Below, one piece after another: positions 56,241-64,000 of a stretch of 64,000 nucleotides of DNA. Source of the stretch: Phlebopus portentosus. Lineage: Eukaryota; Basidiomycota; Agaricomycetes; Boletales; Boletinellaceae. The notes under the pieces were generated by a model. It made no database searches. It had not been told where the DNA came from and worked only from the letters and a program-made list of their open reading frames with translations. The translations under genes and the position numbers were made by a program. The DNA lies in NCBI GenBank assembly GCA_037892935.1, contig JAYXKI010000005.1, positions 2,170,001 to 2,234,000 on the forward strand. Reading direction: 5' to 3'. How positions within the stretch are numbered: position 1 is the first letter of the stretch; each line of letters starts with the position of its first letter.

Positions 56241-57442
56241 TTAGACTTTCACGTCCTCGAAGTACTTGTCCTTGCCAGGTTCGGCTTGGTAGCTTGGTAA
56301 GGTACCTGCGACGCTCATTCGTGGCAGGCCGGTTTGGCCGGGTGCGTAGGGGTAGTAGTACGCTGCGCCGGTACCAGCGTCGACAGGTGGATTGATGTAC
56401 TATAATCACAGGTAAAAGTGAATAAAGGGGAGATTTTCGTTAAAGACCGGACGAGTTACAAGGGTCAAATAGATGGACTTACGGAAGGTAAGTAAGCGTT
56501 CGGGTGGAAAAGAGTTGGGCGGGCGCTTGGCGGAGTTGTGATTGTCACGACCTGTGATCATGGCGCACAAACAATCAGCTGAAGAATTCCAAGTAGAGTG
56601 GACTCGGAGGAGTAGACTTACGCAGGTCGACTTGAATACTGTTGGCATCTTTGCCTTCCAAACGGGGACAAATGCAGAAGGCGGCTTGCCCGCGCGGTCG
56701 ACTTTCTCCCATCCTTGTGTCAGCTTACGAAGACGTCTTTTGCCCTACAATCCGCAACGTGCAATACAACCACAAGACACGAAGTTAGCCACAAGCACTT
56801 TCTCCTGAAAGTACCAAAGCGAAATGTACGCACGAGAGCCTTCCAGATAAGCATGGGCGCCCAGAATACGACGAACGTCCCGATAAAGACGGCAAACGAG
56901 ACGGCTCGTGCGCGGTAAAAATGTTCGGCGGTGTGAGGCAGTTGGTTCTCGTACAACGCGTTGAAGATGACTTGATACAGAGCTATCGGGATTATAATCA
57001 CGGCACTATATTATCAAAAATACGTATAATTCAAAAGTCTTAAGTATGTAGGATGAAAAAGAGGAGGGAGCAGAACTTACAGTGATGCAACGATGAGCCA
57101 CAGTCGCTCGATCATTGGGTGGTAATACCGGAATGCGAGGTCCCGGATGGCCAAGACGCGCGAGTGCCAGTCATCAGGGAATACCTATGAGCAATGTCAG
57201 TATCTCATTGCTGTCTCCATCAAATCGGATGCTATTATGCTTACATGCTCGTGCAGTTCGTAGGGAACCATGTCAGGCACAGGCTGTCTGGGCGAGACGT
57301 ACTACAAGAACACAGATGATCAGTATCATAGCAAGGTGGCTTGAACATAATCCGAAATGAAGCGCACCACGACGACCTTGTCCTGAGTCCGCCATGCCTG
57401 CGCGCCGTAATTGTAGCCGTTGAAGTTCGGGTAGGTGCTCAT
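56241..57442 (-). CDS. Two-helix membrane protein, uncharacterised
   Basis: Seven exons on the minus strand (57442-57368, 57301-57245, 57184-57081, 57005-56834, 56744-56622, 56551-56483, 56399-56241) join without frame break to 252 residues. Two hydrophobic helices are visible: LWLIVASLAVIIIPIALYQV and VSFAVFIGTFVVFWAPMLIW, about 25 residues apart. The N-terminus is polar (MSTYPNFNGYNYGAQAW). After the helices comes a basic segment (KRRLRKLTQGWEKVDRAGKP), then a Pro/Tyr-rich tail (VDAGTGAAYYYPYAPGQTG) ending EDVKV. I do not recognise a named family; the consistent seven-exon frame is the main evidence that it is a real gene. Confidence 0.8.
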
Positions 57443-58470
57443 GCTGGGCGAGTGTTTACAATTCACACGGAGTACACTACAAAGGCGATAAAGCAGATTT
57501 CATAGTCAGCACATTCTCCAGGTTGAAATATAAGAGCTGCACGTACACAAGCTAAGCTTAACAGCAAATCAGATAATTTTCTTCTATTTCCGGTCTCGTG
57601 TTTTCAGAAAGAGCGTAGCGTTTACAATCGAGAACGCGGTTTGAGCGAGCGAGGCCAGCCTCTAATATGTTCAGGTGTTGAGGGTTGAGGGAGAGAAACG
57701 GAGGGAGATGAGATGGTGGTGGGAGGTCGTCTAGAGAGAAAGAGCTCGTTGTGTAGCAGACGGTGATAGCCGGGAGCAACCGGGGTACAATTATATTTAG
57801 AGAAGCACTGATCATCAAATCATTTTCTTTTATCCCTGTTTGATTTATGAATGAAGCGTAGTCACGGCCACCGACGGTATCATGAGAACGAGCAAACTGC
57901 AGTGCCTTTGCAGCCGAAGTGCGGTATTGTTACTGATTGCTGTACTGATAACTACAACTGAGATGAAGGTTGGCTCATGCGCGGCGCGTTTGGCTGCGGG
58001 CACAGCGGTGATTCTGTCGTTAAGTGTCGAGTCCAGTCTTTTCTCTCGTAGATCTTAAAGAAGTGGGCCTGAGAAGCTTCAGAACCTGTTTCAGTGTTGT
58101 GTCCAGATTGTGCCATTAATAGTGTCAGGGACGAAAAGAAAACTCAACAAATAAATATGTAAAAGAGCTGCGTCTAAAGTACATCTAATTCATGCAAAGA
58201 CCTGAATCCACGAAAAGAACAATCCGAGAGATTGATGGAGATACACAAGGATGAAAATCGTGAATGTAGGACAGCAAGAAATTCCAATAATGCGGGAATG
58301 CAAGATTAAGTAGTATCACTGATCAGATGCCGTGAACACCGGGTAGAAGTACGACGCAACTTCTGTCCTAACGAAACCATCAACGCTGACCAAGGGCCAA
58401 AAGCAACTCCCTGTTCATACCAAGAAAGGAAACAGATAAGAAAGCTTTCCGTCCCTAGTGACGACTCATT
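57443..58470. other. Intergenic region
   Basis: The first part is the 5' flank of the two-helix gene and the rest the 3' flank of the LysM gene, both minus strand. No coding-like frame is seen. Confidence 0.5.
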
Positions 58471-59873
58471 TCATCCGTCATCCCTCTTCAATACTCTCGG
58501 GAGCTGCATCTGCGGAGACGGCTTTAACTGTTCCGTCTGTAGTGGGAACAAAGGGGCATCCAACGAGTCATCATAGATCCCGCCCATTCTTAGCGTCTCA
58601 ATCGATGCCATAGAGTTTCTGTTTCTCTCTTTGGCTTTACCCTTCCCTTTGGATGACAACGCACGGACACGTCCTCCTGACAGGGTTCTTTTTTGCGAGC
58701 GACTACGGGACTGTCCAAGAAGATCCATCTCGTGTTCTTGATCGCTGGAAGCCGTAGACGATGTTTCGTTGGAATCAAGCGACAACCGAGGAAACAGTAC
58801 TTCTCGCGAGGAAATAGGTAGCGTTTGGAACAAAGCTGACAGGCTCGATACACCTGACGATTCAGACTGCATCCGTGACGGAGTTGGCGCTCGTGGTGGT
58901 GTGGGAACTACAGACGGGAACGTAGTTCGCTTGCGTTCCGAGTCGGGTGATAGAGATGGCTGAGACGGTGGTGGGAAGAAGGCTAGCTGGGATAGTGGGA
59001 TACGCTGGATGACGACCGAGCAGCGTGCGGAGGTTGATGATTCTGCGGGTGATTCACCATTTACTGTTTGGTCCTCACCATGTTCCTGACAACACAAGAA
59101 AAATATCAATACAGGGTGCTTTCTGTGGATGATGGGACAAAATACTTACATTCATTGGATAAAAAAGATCTTTCCTACTCGACAGATGTAAGGGAATATA
59201 CAGGACTTTACGAAGGTGAATTGAATCTGAAGCCCAGAGGTGGTTCGCTCGACGCAAGTCAGCCAGGGATATTCCATATTTCAGAGCAACTCCGGCCATG
59301 GAATCTAATCGCGTAATCTAGACGGATTTAATATTCACAATGCTTAATCAATTATAGATCACTACTTACTTCATGAACAACGACCATAATTTCCGCTTCA
59401 CGAGAGCTTTCTTGGCCATCGCTTCCCAAATCGCCTTCAGATGAATCATGTTCAGAGCCATCCAAGTCACATTCGCTATAGGTCCCTAGAAGACGCTTTA
59501 ATGTAGGTCGAGTGATCGCATCATACAACGTTGGTTTCCTCGACGAAGTTTGAGTGGGGGTAGTCGGAGAGTGGGTTTGCAAGGGATGGGTGGACACAGA
59601 TCCATCTATAGTCGATACTCGTCTATGCGATCCAGCTCGTCGACTTCGTAAGCCAGACTTCCCAGATGGCGAAGGCGAGGATGAGGTCGAAGATGCAAGT
59701 GACTCTGGTGCGGAAGCATTTCTGCTCCCATTGATCAAACGAGTAGGGAAAGGACTAACAGGGATGATGCTATTGCTGTTATTATGGTCATCATCATCCC
59801 AAGGGTTTGCTGTGATTGCTGATGTCGCATCGCCATTTGGATGCGGCTGGAGAACGTCGTAGGCATTGGGCAT
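58471..59873 (-). CDS. LysM domain protein, intracellular type
   Basis: Three exons on the minus strand (59873-59370, 59317-59150, 59085-58471) give 428 residues. A disordered N-terminus rich in S, T and P is followed by one LysM domain formed across the first intron: VVVHE|ITRLDSMAGVALKYG, then ISLADLRRANHLWASDSIHL, then LRKVLYIPL. The long C-terminus is again disordered, with Ser and Arg-Ser runs (SRSRSQKRTLSGG). No signal peptide is seen, so it resembles the cytosolic LYSMD-type proteins rather than secreted chitin-binding effectors. The start at 59873 is preferred because the next upstream in-frame ATG (59987) adds an Arg/Pro-rich stretch overlapping the short shared promoter. Confidence 0.87.
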
Positions 59874-60074
59874 CGAGCATAGGACATAGACTCCTACGAC
59901 GCCGTGCAGACGTGGCCGTGGACGTAGACGCTGACTGGATCTGGCCGGAGGAACGGAAGGAGCACAGCGTCGATCATGGATCGGCATGTTCTCCCCTTCT
60001 GCTTTTGGTAGTAGCTCAATACTCTTAATCTTTCTTCAATTGATTCCACTTCCTTTCTCTATTGACTGCTTACG
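59874..60074. promoter_or_regulatory. Shared divergent promoter, LysM gene / zinc-knuckle gene
   Basis: Only 201 bp separate the two start codons, so promoters and leaders of both genes overlap or are very compact. T/C-rich tracts (CTTTCTTCAATTGATTCC) precede the plus-strand start, as is common in fungal core promoters. Confidence 0.6.
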
Positions 60075-61245
60075 ATGACGAGATATACCAACCTCGGACG
60101 TAAAAGGAGTTATTTAGAGGCTGGCTTTTCAGATGACAAGATCGAACGTACACCGGACGATGTAACCGATGATAATGTACTTGCGAACGTGGACGAGAAG
60201 CCTGAGAGTCGTCCGAGTCATCCGCCAGTGAAAAAGCAAAAGCGGAGTAAACAGAAGACGCTAAAGGAGATCGAGAAATCATCAGATAAACATGAAGGGA
60301 AAGATGGAGATGAGCTGGCGAAAGATGCAGAAGAGAGGGAAGAGAACCAGCAGGTGAAGCAAGCATACTCGAAGGGCAATAGGGAGAAGAATCGCAAACG
60401 TTCGTGTCGCTTCATTCGCTTTGGGAATTTCTAATGATGTTCATATCGTATAGAGGAGGCCGTTGTGGCGGCACGATCGGAGCAGCGGCGACTACAGCGA
60501 AAGCAGGAGAAGCTAGCTAATACGACATGTTTTGCGTGTCGGGAGAAGGGACATGCAGCGAAGGACTGCCCCAAAGTAAAATCTAGCCAGACCTCCGGAA
60601 ATAGGGCAGGAAAATCCAACCTGATCACTGGAATATGTTATCGGTATGTCTCGTGTGCTTTGAGCATCTCCTGCGGGTCCTGATTTTTCCTATTCCTTTA
60701 CCTCGAAAGTTGCGGGTCCTCACAGCACACGCTATCCCGATGCAAGAAACCAGAAAATCCAGACAATCCGCTCCCATATGCATCGTGTTATGTATGCTCC
60801 GGGAAGGGACATCTAGCTTCGTCATGCCCGAAAAATAAAGACAATGGCGTTTATCCGAATGGAGGATGTTGTAAGCTATGCGGCGAGACGTCTCACTTGG
60901 CAAAGAATTGTCCCGCTAGGAAGCAAGGCAAGTCTTAGTGTTCAATCTATTCCCTCTCCGCGGTTCTGATCCTGATTTTGACCAGCCAACGATTCGAACG
61001 CTCTACTCGTAGGAACAGGTATGAATGCCAGCCCGGATGAAGATGATTTCCATTCGTTTAAGCGAGTCAATGCCGAGATCGATTCGGAAGAGCAAAAGGA
61101 GGCAAAGATGAAGAAAAAGAAGCACAAGAATCAAGAACCCAAGGTGGACACTGATGCCTCGTACAAGACTCATGCCAGTACGGTCAAGACAAGTACGATG
61201 ACAACTTCTAATTCAGCGAGCAAAAAGAAAGTCGTCGTCTTTTGA
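60075..61245 (+). CDS. CCHC zinc-knuckle protein, ZCCHC9-like
   Basis: Four exons (60075-60399, 60454-60643, 60710-60927, 60986-61245) give about 330 residues. After a Lys/Glu-rich N-terminus (KKQKRSKQKTLKEIEKS) come at least three CCHC knuckles: CFACREKGHAAKDC, CYVCSGKGHLASSC and CKLCGETSHLAKNC, with a further CGSSQHTLSRC between the first and second. A Lys-rich tail (KMKKKKHKNQ) suggests nucleolar location. ZCCHC9 and its fungal homologues are linked to rRNA processing; this is by family. The third intron uses a GC donor (60928 GCAAGT ... CCAG 60985); no GT alternative keeps the frame. Confidence 0.88.
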
Positions 61246-61572
61246 CCTCGGAGCTGAGACTTGGGTTTTGCTCTGACTCAAGGCCTATTAGTTTGGATGC
61301 TTGTTCTGTGCAAATATCACAGGTGCGCCTCATGTTTTCTGTCGTATCTTCCATTGTGCGTGGTGTTCATACTGACTCCTCAATTTTGAATAAATACATA
61401 AAACCCTACACCGTTGTTGATCTTACCCGGTAGATTACCAAATAAGTAGAGTAGATCATATATAGTTACATAAGCGTGGTCAAAGATCCGCGCGACACGA
61501 TTCACGGCTCAAGCTCTTGTAAGTCACAACTCAGCGGCTGCACAGTATACATCTTCTGTACTGTACACAACA
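61246..61572. other. Intergenic region, CTR9 promoter
   Basis: About 330 bp between two plus-strand genes hold the 3' flank of the zinc-knuckle gene and the CTR9 promoter. No gene is seen. Confidence 0.5.
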
Positions 61573-64000
61573 ATGGAGGCCGACGAATTCGGGACACCTC
61601 CGCCCGCGCCTAACAGGTCCATAGATGTCGAGCTCAGCGGTCAAGAAATTGTTGCTATCGACTTGGACTCGCTCGACCCGGACCCGCAAGACTATATTGA
61701 CTTGTTGCTTGAAGCGAAGGGCAATGCGACGGTGTCGATGTGGACGAGGCTCGCGTGCGAGTATTGTAAGGCCGGGCTGTATGAATCTGCGGAGAAGATA
61801 TTGGAAAGTGCTGTTCATCGTAAGTGGTTTTATGGTTATTGGCGTATGTCATGGCGTTGATGTTTTGAGGGGGTGCAGAGTATGAGCACGATTCTACGTT
61901 GAAACGCCCGCTTGGCCCGATTTACCAGTTACTGGCTAACATAGAGCTCGCTCGTGCGCGGAAGGCACCGAAAATTATTCTGGAGAAAGCTCGTAAGTGG
62001 TCCATAACCACATTTTTATTCTCTCATTTATTTCGAACTTGTTATGAAGGTCAAGACAAGTTGGTGAAGGAGAAGCCAAAGGAATTCTACTACACCAAGG
62101 CTGCGAGGCAAATTAACTATACTGGCTTGACAAGTGAACACGACCTCAGTGCCATTCTTACTCGAGGTATGTTTGTGACTGTGAAATCCATTTATCTATA
62201 GCTCACTTCTTTGCTTAAAGGAATTTTTCACCTTGCAAAAGCCGAACTTGACGATGCCATGCGGTCATTTACACTCGTTCTCAACAAGAAGCCGACGAAT
62301 GTTGTTGCTCTATTAGGCAAGGCTCGGATAGCCTATGCAAGGAAACAATATCCATTGGCACTTCGGACGTTCCAACGCGTGCTTGAGTTGAAACCGGATG
62401 CTCAGCCGGATCCACGAATAGGTATTGGTTTGTGCTTTTGGACTATGGGTCAGAAAGATCGGGCAAAAACGTGTTGGGAGAGGAGCTTGGAAGTGGTGAG
62501 CACCCTATTGTCTTGTGCTATTTCCGCCTCTAAAGATTTACTATTTGCCAGCACCCCAATAATTGGACTGCTTACCTTCTCCTTGGTTTGGAAGCGATCA
62601 ACGCAAGCAAGAATCCAGACGAGGACGATGCAGACCGGACGGAATCGTTCATCAGAGGTACTAAACATTGCGAACGTGCTTTCAAGCTGAATAATAGGAA
62701 TGCCGCCGCCGCAAACGTACTTTTTGACCTGTTCCTGCAGAGAGGTGACAAGAAGGTTTCTCTGAAGCTTGCCGAACGAACAATACAATTTGCGGAGACG
62801 CTAGCTTTGTTTAGTTCGGGTCATATCAATGCCGGGAGGCTCGCACAGATGGAAGGTGCCACGACGGAGGCAATGAAGCATTTCAACGCTGCATTGAAAG
62901 GAAATCCGAAGAATGTCCTGGCAGCCGTTGGGCTTGCTCAGACGCAGATCAAGAACGGTTCGTCGACATTTCCTTTTCTACTTTATGTTCTGTCTGATTA
63001 TTTCGACAGATGAGATGTCCGCTGCTATCCATACTCTCGACACCTTAATGCAGCCGCCCAATCCTCAGCGATGTCTGGAAGTAACCGTCCTCCTCGCCTC
63101 CCTCCGGGCGTACCCACGACCGGGATTCACAGCGTCTGAAGCTGCCGCCGAGAAGCAGAAGGCCCGAGATCTTTTCGAGAATGTTCTGAAAGCGATGGAT
63201 CTTTTCAATCCACCGGGCGTGAATGGCAACTCTGAGCGAATACGCTCCAAAGAAGAATTGTATCTGCAGCGCAAAGCTCTCACGAACTTTGGGGACGACG
63301 CAGATTTGTTCATCGAATCTGCGAGGTTATGGCAAGACGAGAACCGCGAGCGAATGCGTCGGTTACTTGAGGAAGCAGTCCGCGTCGTTCAAGAGCGAGT
63401 AAAAGCTGGAGGAGCGACTGAGCCACGACTAGTGAACAATTTAGCTGTACTAAAGCATAATGCGGGCGAGCTTGCGGATGCTAGGTCGATGTATGAAACT
63501 GCGCTTACGGAAGCGAGCGCGGTTGGGGGCACCGCGGGTGAAAGTATGGCGACCACGATATTGTTTAATCTGGCTAGGGTGTATGAGGATCAGGGAGAAA
63601 CGAACCTGGCGAAGGAGGCGTATGATAAATTGCTCGGGAGGCATCCTGAGTATGCTGATGGTAATGCTTCTCAAGTATCTTCCGTATTGCTTGATGCTGA
63701 CGACTGTGCTGCAGCTAAAGTACGGCAAGCGCGGATTCAGGAATCCTTGGGACGCTATGACGAAGCGCATGAGTGGCTTAAATCTGCGCTGTCGTCGCAA
63801 AAATCGAGCCTGACGCTACGCGGAGCACTGGCGCATTTCCTCATGGCACGCCAGCAAATGAAACTCGCAAAAGACTTCACGACCGCAACACTCAGAGAGG
63901 GCGGTAGCGCCGACACGTACAGTCTTTGTGCATCGGGATGGGTATATTTCAATCTGGCTCGTGAAAATCGGGATCCTTCACCTCCCGGAATTGCTGAACG
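61573..64000 (+). CDS. CTR9: RNA polymerase-associated protein CTR9, 5' part
   Basis: The gene starts at 61573 (MEADEFGTPPPAP) and runs off the window end. The Ctr9 start is clear: LSGQEIVAIDLDSLDPDPQD, then TVSMWTRLACEYCKAGLYES. Successive TPR units follow across many exons: LGPIYQLLANIELARAR, FYYTKAARQINYTGLTSEHD, GIFHLAKAELDDAMRSFTLV, TNVVALLGKARIAYARKQYP, and ALKGNPKNVLAAVGLAQTQI. Introns are short and one exon pair joins as EV|HPNNWTAYLLLGLEAINASK. Ctr9 is the TPR scaffold of the Paf1 complex, which travels with RNA polymerase II and supports histone H2B ubiquitination and H3K4/K36 methylation. About the first two thirds of the protein is present; the last codons in view read APPG-type linker sequence after LARENRDPS. 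Confidence 0.94.

Overview
The window is a gene-rich piece of a nuclear genome from a filamentous basidiomycete, most likely an Agaricomycete. The evidence is dense short introns (mostly 40-90 nt, GT..AG), several very small exons, few intergenic spaces above 1 kb, and recognisable fungal gene families: WOPR regulator, Cys3-type bZIP, short-type haem-thiolate peroxidase and GT32 glycosyltransferase. No rRNA, tRNA, CRISPR or intact transposon was seen. Gene models were spliced by eye, using reading-frame continuity and conserved motifs.

Layout. 1-2.9 kb: no confident gene. 2.9-4.5 kb (+): a Gti1/Pac2 (WOPR) transcriptional regulator. 7.3-14.9 kb: TFIIA large subunit (-) sharing a 246-bp divergent promoter with an MCY1-like PLP enzyme (+), then ADA2 (-) and a dual-specificity phosphatase (-). 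16.3-20.4 kb (-): copy A of an unnamed multi-exon family with a helical N-terminus, a four-helix membrane block and a WD-like C-terminus. 20.9-31.9 kb: mitochondrial carrier (YMC1 type), CoA-binding protein, DAP1-like cytochrome b5 protein, haem-thiolate peroxidase, HIT zinc-finger protein and a twin-CX9C complex I assembly factor homologue. 32.2-43.7 kb: DUF1746 membrane protein (Dsc4-like), tetraspanning protein, GT32 glycosyltransferase, 2-oxoglutarate/Fe(II) oxygenase and Cys3-type bZIP. 45.4-55.6 kb: a tandem duplication of about 5.1 kb carrying copies B and C of the copy A family. 56.2-64 kb: two-helix membrane protein, LysM protein, triple zinc-knuckle protein (ZCCHC9-like) and the 5' part of CTR9.

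How the genes relate. Most are housekeeping genes without operon logic. Several act in RNA polymerase II transcription (TFIIA, ADA2/SAGA, CTR9/Paf1 complex) and several in mitochondria or haem/sterol biology (MCY1, YMC1, NDUFAF8-like, DAP1, and Dsc4 in sterol sensing). Their proximity looks incidental.

The most unusual part is the A/B/C family. B and C are nearly identical, introns included, over the membrane and central propeller segments. They are clearly more diverged at both ends, which suggests gene conversion. Each carries different apparent reading-frame lesions, while A looks the least damaged. Three conserved genes elsewhere (MCY1, NDUFAF8-like, HIT finger) also show single-base anomalies, so consensus errors in the assembly must be excluded before any is called a pseudogene.
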